Source: Gammaproteobacteria bacterium | Lineage (GTDB): Bacteria > Pseudomonadota > Gammaproteobacteria > HK1 | Assembly: GCA_022822245.1 (NCBI GenBank) | Contig: JAJECB010000454.1 | Location: forward strand, 1 to 10,139 | Direction: 5' to 3' | Length of the DNA stretch: 10,139 nucleotides | Shown: positions 1-6,019 of the stretch, one piece after another | How the letters are laid out: each line of letters begins with the position of its first letter | Numbering within the stretch: the stretch's first letter is position 1 | Made by a program: the position numbers and the translations under genes | The notes under the pieces: generated by a model | Database searches by the model: none | Told to the model about the DNA's origin: nothing | The model's input: only the letters and a program-made list of their open reading frames with translations

Positions 1-432
1 GTCGTCGATGCTGCCCGACATCGCGATCTCGCTGTGGCCCAAGGAGAGCCCCTCGGCGGCCCGTTCGCTCTCGTGACCGGTCGGGAAGCCGTGAATCTCG
101 AACTCGTCGGCAGAGTGCTGGGAGAACAGTCCGTTCAGGACAACGCCGATCGCGGGATTGAAGGCGTTGTCGGATGCCGGCTTGGCGGCCCGTGCGGTGC
201 TCGTGGTCTCCTGCTCCGACTCCTGCGCTCTCGACTCCATGGTGGAGAGCTGGGCCTCGAGCGCGCCGATCCGCGCTTCGTACTCGCGTTTGAGGGCCTG
301 AATCTGCTCGGCCAGCTCCGCCGCGGTCGGCTCCGTCTGCGACTGGGCTCCGGCCGGAGCGGCGACGACGAAGCAAAGGGCAACCGGCATCGCGGTGATG
401 ACGAGCAAAAGGTGCCTGGCGACGGTGCGCAT
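1..432 (-). CDS. Putative outer-membrane beta-barrel protein, N-terminal part (truncated by window edge)
   Basis: The first 144 codons are present and the 3' end lies beyond position 1. The protein opens with a Sec signal peptide: basic MRTVARH, a hydrophobic core over residues 8-25, and a likely signal peptidase I site after APAGA (about residue 29). Residues 36-76 are a charged heptad-like coiled coil (AELAEQIQALKREYEARI and onward) of the kind found at the periplasmic start of many outer-membrane proteins. From residue 89 a conserved-looking block begins (NAFNPAIGVVLNG, then GFPTGH, EGLSLGHSEIAMSGSIDD). From memory this resembles proteins loosely annotated as porin-like, TonB-receptor-like or zinc-regulated outer-membrane proteins; the beta-barrel itself is not in view. 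The start at 432 is supported by a GAGG ribosome-binding site 8 bases upstream and by the signal peptide beginning exactly there. Localization is fairly safe, exact function is not. Confidence 0.75.
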   Translation of the reverse strand, partial: MRTVARHLLLVITAMPVALCFVVAAPAGAQSQTEPTAAELAEQIQALKREYEARIGALEAQLSTMESRAQESEQETTSTARAAKPASDNAFNPAIGVVLNGLFSQHSADEFEIHGFPTGHESERAAEGLSLGHSEIAMSGSIDD

Positions 433-469
433 TTTCTTGTCCTCGAAGGCCCGCGTCTCGAAGCGGATT

Positions 470-518
470 GTAATATGATACCGTTTTTTATGCGACGAGA
501 TAACAAAACATCTGTCAA
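470..518 (-). promoter_or_regulatory. AT-rich promoter/operator region of the outer-membrane protein gene
   Basis: This stretch is strikingly AT-rich against very GC-rich surroundings. On the minus strand it holds a consensus -35 hexamer TTGACA (518-513) and a -10-like TATCAT (480-475). They are 32 bases apart, so they cannot form one promoter. TATCAT would pair with a weak TTATCT at 503-498, while TTGACA lacks a good -10 at normal spacing. Positions 470-481 (GTAATATGATAC) form an imperfect palindrome, GTA..AT..TAC, which could be a repressor site overlapping the -10, loosely like Zur-type boxes. The promoter role is likely; the exact elements are uncertain. Confidence 0.4.
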
Positions 519-530
519 CCCTCCGTTCGG

Positions 531-560
531 GCCCCTTGAGGAGAACGTCGGTCAAGGGGC
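531..560. repeat. Perfect 9-bp inverted repeat with 12-base spacer
   Basis: GCCCCTTGA (531-539) is exactly complementary to TCAAGGGGC (552-560). It lies between the two divergent promoters, with no T-run after it, so an operator or mRNA hairpin fits better than a terminator. Function is unproven, and GC-rich DNA yields some such repeats by chance. Confidence 0.45.
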
Positions 561-683
561 GGCCTGATTCCGTACCACCCTCATCGGCGCGGTCCCGGCG
601 GGACGAGTTCCGACGAAGATCGAGCGAATTCGAGTGCGCGGGGAGCCCCCGCGGTGGGTCATGCTGCGCTCCTGGAACACGGG

Positions 684-712
684 TTGGGATGCGGACATGG
701 TCGTGCTATCGT
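684..712 (+). promoter_or_regulatory. Candidate sigma-70-type promoter of the trehalose operon
   Basis: A -35-like TTGGGA (684-689) is followed, after 17 bases, by a -10-like TATCGT (707-712) preceded by TGC, the extended -10 signature. Each hexamer matches 4 of 6 consensus bases. The predicted transcript would begin near 718-720, about 48 bases before the start codon at 767. No operator for a known regulator is obvious. Confidence 0.45.
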
Positions 713-723
713 CGTTTGGGGAT

Positions 724-741
724 CGGGTCCGCCCGGACCCG
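724..741 (+). promoter_or_regulatory. GC-rich hairpin at the predicted 5' end of the operon mRNA
   Basis: CGGGTCCG (724-731) pairs perfectly with CGGACCCG (734-741) around a minimal loop; in practice about 7 pairs would close over 4 bases. It sits a few bases after the predicted transcription start and 11 bases before the GGAGGG ribosome-binding site. It could protect the 5' end or tune translation. There is no U-tract, so it is unlikely to be a terminator. Confidence 0.4.
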
Positions 742-766
742 GCCCGTCGCACGGAGGGACCTCTCC

Positions 767-922
767 ATGAGCCGGAATGTTTCGTCTGAAGTCCACGTCG
801 AATATCCGATCTCTGACGGCCAGCCGATGGCCGAGAACGACTGGCAGCGGGTCGCGGAGCTCGAGGCGCTGCTTCGCGAGAAGGGCGGCACGCCGGGTTC
901 CGAGCGAGGAGACGGTTCGTAG
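767..922 (+). CDS. 51-aa small protein resembling the N-terminal edge of Uma2-family proteins
   Basis: The start ATG has a strong GGAGGG ribosome-binding site 8 bases upstream (753-758), and the frame closes at TAG 920-922. The segment VEYPISDGQPMAENDWQR (residues 11-28) closely resembles, from memory, the conserved opening of Uma2 (DUF820) family putative nucleases (typically Y-P-x-S-D-G-x-P-M-A-E). It is followed directly by VAELEALLREKGG, which looks like the coiled-coil tail that ends many Uma2 proteins. Uma2 proteins are usually about 180-250 residues, so this would lack the whole catalytic core, and no nuclease residues are present. It is either an internal-deletion remnant or a real small protein. 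It is the first gene downstream of the candidate promoter, 52 bases before the proposed otsB start, and may couple translation into otsB. Translation is likely; function is unknown. Confidence 0.6.
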   Translation: MSRNVSSEVHVEYPISDGQPMAENDWQRVAELEALLREKGGTPGSERGDGS

Positions 923-974
923 GCCCCACCGTCGCCGCCGACCCCGTTTGACTCCTCTTTCCTCCCCGGTACCC

Positions 975-1727
975 GTGAACGTGCCCTGCCCGCGCCCCGA
1001 CTGGGCGCTCTTCCTCGACTTCGACGGGACGATCGTCGACTTCGCGTCCCGCCCCGACGCGATCCGTCCGGCGCCGGGACTGGTGTCCGTGCTCGGGGGC
1101 GCGGCGCAGGCCCTCGGCGGAGCGCTCGCCGTCGTCACCGGCCGGCCGGTCGGCGAGATCGACCATTGGCTCGATTCGAGCGTCGCCGCGGTGGCGGGCA
1201 TTCACGGCGCCGAGCGCCGGCGCGCCGACGGCCGGCTCGCGTCCGCCCCCTCGTCCATCCGGCTCGCGGCTCCGCCCCCCGGCGAGGTGGCGCGGGTGCG
1301 CGCGCGCCTTGCCGAAGTCGCGGATGCGCACGCCGGGGTGGTTCTCGAGGACAAGGGTTGTGCGTTCGTGCTTCACTTCCGCGCCGCCCCGGAGCGAAGG
1401 CGGACCTGCGTGGAAGCGGTGAAGGGGCTCGAGAGCGCCGCGTTCGAGGTCCTCGCGGGCGCTTCGGTGGCCGAGCTTCGGCCGCGCGGGGTCCACAAGG
1501 GAACGGCCATCGAGGCGTTCATGGACGAGCCGCCGTTCGCGGGCCGCACGCCGGCCTTCGTCGGCGACGACGTGACCGACGAGGACGGCTTCCGGGCCGT
1601 CAACGAGATGGGCGGGGTGAGCGTCCTCGCCGGCCCCGCCCGGGCGACTGGCGCCCGTCATCGCCTTCCCGACGTCGCGAGCGTCGTCGCCTGGCTGCGC
1701 GGTATCCCGGAAGCGGTCGCGTCGTGA
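975..1727 (+). CDS. otsB: Trehalose-6-phosphate phosphatase
   Basis: OtsB removes the phosphate from trehalose-6-phosphate, the last step of the OtsAB trehalose pathway, in the cytoplasm. The 250-aa protein has every HAD-superfamily motif in order: motif I LDFDGTIV (nucleophile D15, acid/base D17), motif II VVTGR (T55), the lysine motif HKGTAIEAF (K175) and the metal motif FVGDDVTDED (D198, D199, D202). The spacing and the GVHKG and GDDVTDEDGF signatures are typical of OtsB with its C2-type cap. Length fits the family (about 250-270 aa). The start is uncertain: GTG 975 gives a normal N-terminus (VNVPCPRPDWALFLDFDG) but has no clear Shine-Dalgarno. GTG 981 and TTG 948 are in-frame alternatives. 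An ATG at 777 would add an unlikely arginine-rich tail overlapping the 51-aa gene. The stop overlaps the next gene's GTG by 4 bases, indicating translational coupling. Confidence 0.95.
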   Translation: MNVPCPRPDWALFLDFDGTIVDFASRPDAIRPAPGLVSVLGGAAQALGGALAVVTGRPVGEIDHWLDSSVAAVAGIHGAERRRADGRLASAPSSIRLAAPPPGEVARVRARLAEVADAHAGVVLEDKGCAFVLHFRAAPERRRTCVEAVKGLESAAFEVLAGASVAELRPRGVHKGTAIEAFMDEPPFAGRTPAFVGDDVTDEDGFRAVNEMGGVSVLAGPARATGARHRLPDVASVVAWLRGIPEAVAS

Positions 1728-3526
1728 TCCGGGAGCCCGAGTCCGATCTCGACCTCGGGGTGGTCGGCAACTGCGCCTTCGCCGCCCTCATCGACCGGCG
1801 CGCGAGCGTCGCCTGGGCGTGCATGCCGCGCCTCGACGGCGACCCGGTGTTCGCGGGCCTCCTCGAGGGCGGCTCCCCCGAGGACGACCGCAGCCGCTTC
1901 GACATCGAGATCGAGGGGTTCGACCGCAGCCGTCAGACCTACGTCGAGAACACCCCCGTCCTCGTCACCTCCCTCCGGGACCGGGAGGGGCGGGCGCTCG
2001 AGGTCACCGACTTCGCGCCGCGCTTCTCGCAGTTCGGGCGCCGCTACCGCCCGATGGCCCTCGTCCGGGTCCTGCGCCCGGTCGAAGGCCAGCCCCGCAT
2101 CCGCATCCGCATCCGCCCCCGCTTCGGCGACGCGCGCCGGGCCGCGGACGTCACCCACGGCTCCAACCACATCCGCTACGTCGGTTCGGACCTCGCGGTC
2201 CGGCTCACCACCGACGCCCCGCTCGCCTACATCCTCGACGAATCGTGGTTCTACCTCGAGGAGCCGGTCACCCTGTTCCTCGGTCCGGACGAGAGCCTGA
2301 CCCGCCCGGTCGCGGAGACCGGGCAGGACTTCCTGAGCGCGACCACCGACCACTGGCGCGAATGGGTCCGGCACCTGCACGTGCCCCTCGAATGGCAGGA
2401 GGCGGTGATCCGGGCCGCGATCACCCTCAAGCTCTGCTGGTTCGAGGAGACCGGCGCGATCATCGCGGCGATGACCACGTCGGTCCCCGAGGCCCCCCAC
2501 TCGGGCCGCAACTGGGACTACCGATACTGCTGGGTGCGCGACGCGTACTACGTGATCCGGGCGTTGAACGAGCTCGGCGCGGTCGACATCCTGGAGAGCT
2601 ACCTTCGCTACGTGCGCAACCTCGTCGGCGCCGCGGGCGGCGGCCACATCCAGCCGGTGTCGAGGATCGACCTCCGCCGGTCCCTGCCCGAGCGCACCGC
2701 CGACCGGCTCCCCGGATACCGGGGCATGGGGCCGGTGCGCTTCGGCAACGATGCCTGGCGACACGTCCAGCACGACGTGTACGGGCAGGTGGTGCTCTCG
2801 AACGCCCAGGCGTTCTTCGACCGGCGGCTCATCCGGCCGATGGACGAACGCGACTTCGCCCGGCTCGAGCAGGTCGGCGAGCGGGCCTTCCGCGTCCACC
2901 GCGAGCCGGACGCGGGGCTGTGGGAGTTCCGCACGAAGGCGAGGGTCCATACCTACTCGAGCCTCATGTGCTGGGCCGCCTGCGACCGGCTCGCCAACAT
3001 CGCCGCGCACCTCGGTCGCGCGGAGCGGGCCGCGCACTGGCGCGAGCGGGCGGGGGAGATACGCGCCTTCATCGAGGAGGAGGCGTGGAACCCGCGGATG
3101 GACTGCTACACGGGCGCGCTCGGTGTCGAGGACGTGGACGCCTCGCTCCTCCTCCTCTCGGACCTCGGCTTCCACGAGGCAGGACATCCGCGCTTCCGGG
3201 GCACCGTCAAGGCCATCGAGTCGAATCTCCTCCGCGGCCGGCACATGTTCCGCTACGCGATGGAGGACGACTTCGGCCGGCCGCGGACCGCCTTCAACAT
3301 CTGCACCTTCTGGTACATCGACGCCCTTGCGGCGATGGGCGAGTCGGAGCGCGCGCGGGAGCACTTCGAGGAGATGCTGGCGAGGCGCAACCACCTCGGT
3401 CTCCTCTCCGAGGACATCGATCCGGCCACCGGCGAGCTCTGGGGGAACTATCCGCAGACCTACTCGCTCGTCGGGATCATCAACAGCGCGGTGCGCCTGA
3501 GCCGCCCCTGGACCTTCGCCCGATGA
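1724..3526 (+). CDS. Glycoside hydrolase family 15 protein (glucoamylase/trehalase-like)
   Basis: This 600-aa cytoplasmic-type enzyme (no signal peptide) has the bacterial GH15 layout: an N-terminal beta-sandwich (about residues 1-220) starting with GNCAFAALIDRRASVAWACM, then an (alpha/alpha)6 barrel. Barrel motifs are RNWDYRYCWVRDA (262-274), GNDAWRHVQHDVYGQ, GLWEFR with the likely catalytic acid E401, and LLSEDIDPATGELWGNYPQ with the likely catalytic base E563. Both catalytic carboxylates therefore appear intact. GH15 enzymes hydrolyse alpha-glucosidic bonds by inversion; bacterial members include glucoamylases, and some actinobacterial and archaeal members are trehalases. Its position between otsB and otsA, joined by GTGA and ATGA overlaps, argues for a role on trehalose or a linked alpha-glucan, but the substrate cannot be settled from sequence. 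The GTG at 1724 puts the start right at the conserved N-terminus. Confidence 0.9.
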   Translation: MIREPESDLDLGVVGNCAFAALIDRRASVAWACMPRLDGDPVFAGLLEGGSPEDDRSRFDIEIEGFDRSRQTYVENTPVLVTSLRDREGRALEVTDFAPRFSQFGRRYRPMALVRVLRPVEGQPRIRIRIRPRFGDARRAADVTHGSNHIRYVGSDLAVRLTTDAPLAYILDESWFYLEEPVTLFLGPDESLTRPVAETGQDFLSATTDHWREWVRHLHVPLEWQEAVIRAAITLKLCWFEETGAIIAAMTTSVPEAPHSGRNWDYRYCWVRDAYYVIRALNELGAVDILESYLRYVRNLVGAAGGGHIQPVSRIDLRRSLPERTADRLPGYRGMGPVRFGNDAWRHVQHDVYGQVVLSNAQAFFDRRLIRPMDERDFARLEQVGERAFRVHREPDAGLWEFRTKARVHTYSSLMCWAACDRLANIAAHLGRAERAAHWRERAGEIRAFIEEEAWNPRMDCYTGALGVEDVDASLLLLSDLGFHEAGHPRFRGTVKAIESNLLRGRHMFRYAMEDDFGRPRTAFNICTFWYIDALAAMGESERAREHFEEMLARRNHLGLLSEDIDPATGELWGNYPQTYSLVGIINSAVRLSRPWTFAR

Positions 3527-4920
3527 GCCGCCTCATGGTCGTCTCCAACCGGGTGAGCGTGCCGAACCCCAAGGACCGGGAGGGCGCGCAGGGGGGGCTC
3601 GCGGTCGCCATGCACGCCGCCCTCCGGCGCAACTCCGGGGTGTGGTTCGGATGGAGCGGGGAGGTGAGCGAACGCCCCGGTCCGGCCGCGTTCCGCGAGG
3701 CGGACGGGTTCACCCTCGCGACCATCGACCTCACCCCGGACGACTACGACGAGTACTACAACGGCTACGCCAACCGGTCCCTGTGGCCCCTGTTCCACAA
3801 CCGGATGGGCCACACCGCCTACGACCGGCTCTACGACCGGGGCTACTTCCGGGTGAACGCGCGCTTCGCGCACGCGATGGCGCCCCATCTCCGGGAGGGC
3901 GACCTCATCTGGGTCCACGATTACCACCTCATCGCCTTCGCCGAGGAGCTTCGGCGGATGGGCTCCTCCCACCGGATCGGCTTCTTCCTCCACATTCCCT
4001 TCCCACCCGCGGACCTGCTGGTGACCCTGTCGAGCCACGAGGCCCTGGTCCGCGGGCTCTTCGCCTACGACCTGGTGGGCTTCCAGACCGACGCGGACCT
4101 CCGGGCGTTCCAGGACTACGTGCTGAACGAGGTGGGCGGCGTCCTGCACGGGGACGGGAGTCTCGAGGCCTTCGGCCGGACCATCCGGGCCGGCGCCTTT
4201 CCCATCGGCCTCGACCTCGACGAGTTCCGCGCGCTCGCCGCGTCCCGAGAGGCGTCGCGCCAGGAACGGCGGATGCATCGCAGCCTCGCGGGGCGCAAGA
4301 TGATGATCGGCGTCGACCGGCTCGACTACACCAAGGGCCTCGAGAACCGTTTCCTCGCGTTCGAGCGTCTGCTCGCCGACTATCCGGAGCACCACGGGAA
4401 CCTCCTGCTCCTCCAGATCGCGCCGCCGTCGCGGGGCGGGGTGCCGGAGTACGGCGCGATGCGAAGCGAGGTCGAGCACGTCTGCGGGCGGATCAACGGC
4501 CGCTTCGCGGACGTGGACTGGGTCCCCATCCGCTACGTCCACCGGGGCTATCCGCGGCGCACGCTCGGGGGGCTCTTTCGTGCTGCGCACGTCGGGCTGG
4601 TGACGCCGCTGAAGGACGGGATGAACCTGGTGGCGAAGGAGTTCGCGGCCGCCCAGACCGAGGAGGACCCCGGGGTGCTCGTCCTGTCGCGCTTCGCGGG
4701 GGCGGCGCGCGAGCTCGACGGCGCGGTGATCGTGAACCCCTACGATCCCGCGGTGCTCATGGACGCGATGCAGCGCGCCCTCAACATGTCGCTCGAGGAG
4801 CGCCGGGAGCGCCGGGCGAGCATGAGCGCGGCCCTCAAGCGCAACACCGTCGCCGACTGGCGGGACCGCTTCGTGTCCGCTCTCCGCGAGACCCCGCGCA
4901 CCCGCCTGAGCGAGGCCTGA
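3523..4920 (+). CDS. otsA: Alpha,alpha-trehalose-phosphate synthase (GT20)
   Basis: OtsA transfers glucose from a nucleotide sugar (UDP-glucose in E. coli) to glucose-6-phosphate, making trehalose-6-phosphate. The 465-aa length is close to the E. coli enzyme (474). Visible GT20 features: N-terminal VVSNRV (R10) with the acceptor-loop GG at 24-25, [45 protein letters not shown] (R266 and K271, equivalent to E. coli R262 and K267), and [14 protein letters not shown] (D365 and E373, equivalent to D361 and E369). [19 protein letters not shown] segment closes the donor site. All catalytic and phosphate-binding residues I can align are present. The ATG overlaps the GH15 stop (ATGA), so expression is coupled to the upstream genes. 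There is no sign of frameshift or truncation. Confidence 0.97.
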   Translation: MSRLMVVSNRVSVPNPKDREGAQGGLAVAMHAALRRNSGVWFGWSGEVSERPGPAAFREADGFTLATIDLTPDDYDEYYNGYANRSLWPLFHNRMGHTAYDRLYDRGYFRVNARFAHAMAPHLREGDLIWVHDYHLIAFAEELRRMGSSHRIGFFLHIPFPPADLLVTLSSHEALVRGLFAYDLVGFQTDADLRAFQDYVLNEVGGVLHGDGSLEAFGRTIRAGAFPIGLDLDEFRALAASREASRQERRMHRSLAGRKMMIGVDRLDYTKGLENRFLAFERLLADYPEHHGNLLLLQIAPPSRGGVPEYGAMRSEVEHVCGRINGRFADVDWVPIRYVHRGYPRRTLGGLFRAAHVGLVTPLKDGMNLVAKEFAAAQTEEDPGVLVLSRFAGAARELDGAVIVNPYDPAVLMDAMQRALNMSLEERRERRASMSAALKRNTVADWRDRFVSALRETPRTRLSEA

Positions 4921-4933
4921 GCGGTTGGTCACG

Positions 4934-5863
4934 ATGGCGCGGCCGGCCCTTCCGGAGCCCGGGGACCTCGAGCCCGAGACGATCCTTCGCTGCTTCGAGC
5001 GCGCGCGCCTGCCGGTTCCGCGCCGCCGGGGCCGCGGCGAGCCGGCCCCGGGGCTCGCGGCCCTCGCGGACCGTTTCGACGCGTTCATTCTCGACGGCTA
5101 CGGGGTGGTCAACGTGGGGGCGGAGCCGGTGCCCGGCATCGTCGACGCGGTGGAGGCCCTCCGCGGGGCCGGCCGGGCGGTGATGGTCCTCACGAACGGG
5201 GCGGGCCGCCCCGTCCGCTGGGCCGCCCGCCGGTACGCCGGGTGGGGGGTGCGGATCCCGGAGCACCTCGTCGTGTCCAGCCGCGATTCGCTCGAGGCGG
5301 AGCTCGCCGCGCACCCGCGGCCGGGGCGCTTCGGGGTGATGGCGAAGCCCGACTCGGAGCTCGAGACCCTGCCCGCCGAGACGGTCCTCCTCGGCGACGA
5401 CGACGCCCTCTACGAGGAGGCGGACGGTTTCATCCTCCTTCGCTCCGGGGCGTGGACCGTCGAGCGTCACCGCCGGATGGCCGAAGCCCTGCGGCGGTCG
5501 CCCCGCCCGGTGCTCGTCGCCAACCCCGACGTGAGCGCTCCGTATGCGGACGGCACGTTCTCCGCGGAGCCGGGCTATTGGGCGATCCGGCTCGAGGCGG
5601 AAACCGGGGTCGCGTGCGAGCGGTTCGGGAAGCCGTTCGGGCCCGCGTTCGACCTCGCGCTCGCCCGCCTCGGGGCGGCCGGAGTCCGCCGCGACCGGGT
5701 CGCGATGGTCGGAGACGGGCTCTGCACCGACATCCTGGGCGGCCTCGCGGCGGGCCTCGGGACGGTGCTCGTCACCGACCATGGCCTCGTCCGGGACCTC
5801 GACTGGCGCGCGTGGGCGGAGCGGTCCGGCATCTCCCCGGACTACGTCGTCCCCGGCCCCTGA
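4934..5863 (+). CDS. HAD-superfamily class IIA hydrolase, substrate unknown
   Basis: The 309-aa protein begins 13 bases after the otsA stop. HAD motifs are ILDGYGVVNVG (nucleophile D54), MVLTNGAGRP (motif II, T87), GKPFGP (lysine K233) and MVGDGLCTDILGG (motif IV, D261 and D266). The order, the TNG motif and the long cap between motifs II and III are those of class IIA (NagD/PGP-like) phosphatases. The normal second motif-I aspartate (DxD) is replaced by tyrosine (D-G-Y-G), like the D-x-W-G-V-L-H-D-G subfamily (TIGR01459 type). Residues 1-50 form an extra N-terminal segment before the catalytic core. A TTG at 4925, with GAGG 9 bases upstream, is a competing start adding three residues. Linkage to otsA suggests a sugar phosphate substrate, but that is inference only. 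Confidence 0.85.
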   Translation: MARPALPEPGDLEPETILRCFERARLPVPRRRGRGEPAPGLAALADRFDAFILDGYGVVNVGAEPVPGIVDAVEALRGAGRAVMVLTNGAGRPVRWAARRYAGWGVRIPEHLVVSSRDSLEAELAAHPRPGRFGVMAKPDSELETLPAETVLLGDDDALYEEADGFILLRSGAWTVERHRRMAEALRRSPRPVLVANPDVSAPYADGTFSAEPGYWAIRLEAETGVACERFGKPFGPAFDLALARLGAAGVRRDRVAMVGDGLCTDILGGLAAGLGTVLVTDHGLVRDLDWRAWAERSGISPDYVVPGP

Positions 5864-5886
5864 GCGCAGGGGGAGTCCGGCGCCGG

Positions 5887-5904
5887 CGCGCCCCACGGGG
5901 CGCG
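5887..5904 (+). terminator. GC hairpin after the trehalose operon, possible terminator
   Basis: CGCGCCCC (5887-5894) pairs with GGGGCGCG (5897-5904) over a very short loop, 23 bases after the HAD stop codon. There is no T-run downstream, so it may be an atypical terminator, an RNA-end protector, or a chance product of GC-rich sequence. Confidence 0.3.
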
Positions 5905-5976
5905 GTCAGGACGCGGTCGAGGTCGGGGCCGGAGTCGAGGCCGCGTCCGCTCGACAAGGGGAGGGGGCGCGCGACC

Positions 5977-6018
5977 ATGACGCCCGGGTCGCGGGCTCCG
6001 GGGCGAGGGGAGGGCTGA
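5977..6018 (+). CDS. Possible 13-codon upstream reading frame before the cyclase gene
   Basis: ATG 5977 opens a 13-residue frame (MTPGSRAPGRGEG) that stops at 6016-6018, one base before the cyclase ATG. A purine-rich AAGGGGAGGGGG lies at 5956-5967 and could serve as a ribosome-binding site. The close stop/start spacing would allow translational coupling. The peptide has no recognizable feature, so it may be fortuitous. Confidence 0.25.
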   Translation: MTPGSRAPGRGEG

Positions 6019-6019
6019 C

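Larger units (their letters stand above)
433..766. other. Divergent intergenic region, no convincing gene
   Basis: These 334 bases separate the leftward outer-membrane protein gene from the rightward trehalose operon. The left third is the AT-rich promoter region of the leftward gene. The middle holds a 9-bp inverted repeat (531-560). The right end holds a plausible sigma-70-type promoter (684-712) and a hairpin (724-741) ahead of the first rightward gene. A reading frame is open through part of it in phase with the 51-aa protein, but its composition is arginine/serine-rich without recognizable motifs, so I treat it as non-coding. Confidence 0.6.

Noticed and set aside
536..766. Upstream extension of the 51-aa protein to position 536
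   Set aside because: The added residues are Arg/Ser-rich and span the predicted promoter and hairpin, while ATG 767 has the strong ribosome-binding site and sits just before the conserved-looking segment.
777..974. N-terminal extension of otsB to ATG 777
   Set aside because: It would add an arginine-rich 66-residue tail overlapping the 51-aa gene in another frame and not seen in OtsB proteins.
552..1661. Minus-strand open frame of 369 codons over the promoter region and otsB
   Set aside because: It overlaps otsB, the 51-aa gene and the predicted promoter; no family features.
1658..3394. Long open frame (578 codons) on the minus strand across the GH15 gene
   Set aside because: It is antisense to a gene with clear GH15 motifs; its product is rich in Val/Arg/Glu/Ala/Pro without domain signatures, as expected when the opposite strand of GC-rich coding DNA stays open by codon bias.
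3460..5088. Long open frame (542 codons) on the minus strand across otsA
   Set aside because: Antisense shadow of otsA; low-complexity composition and no recognizable motifs.
3642..5183. Plus-strand out-of-frame open stretch over otsA and the HAD gene
   Set aside because: Arg/Pro/Gly-rich translation in the wrong phase of genes with full catalytic motifs.
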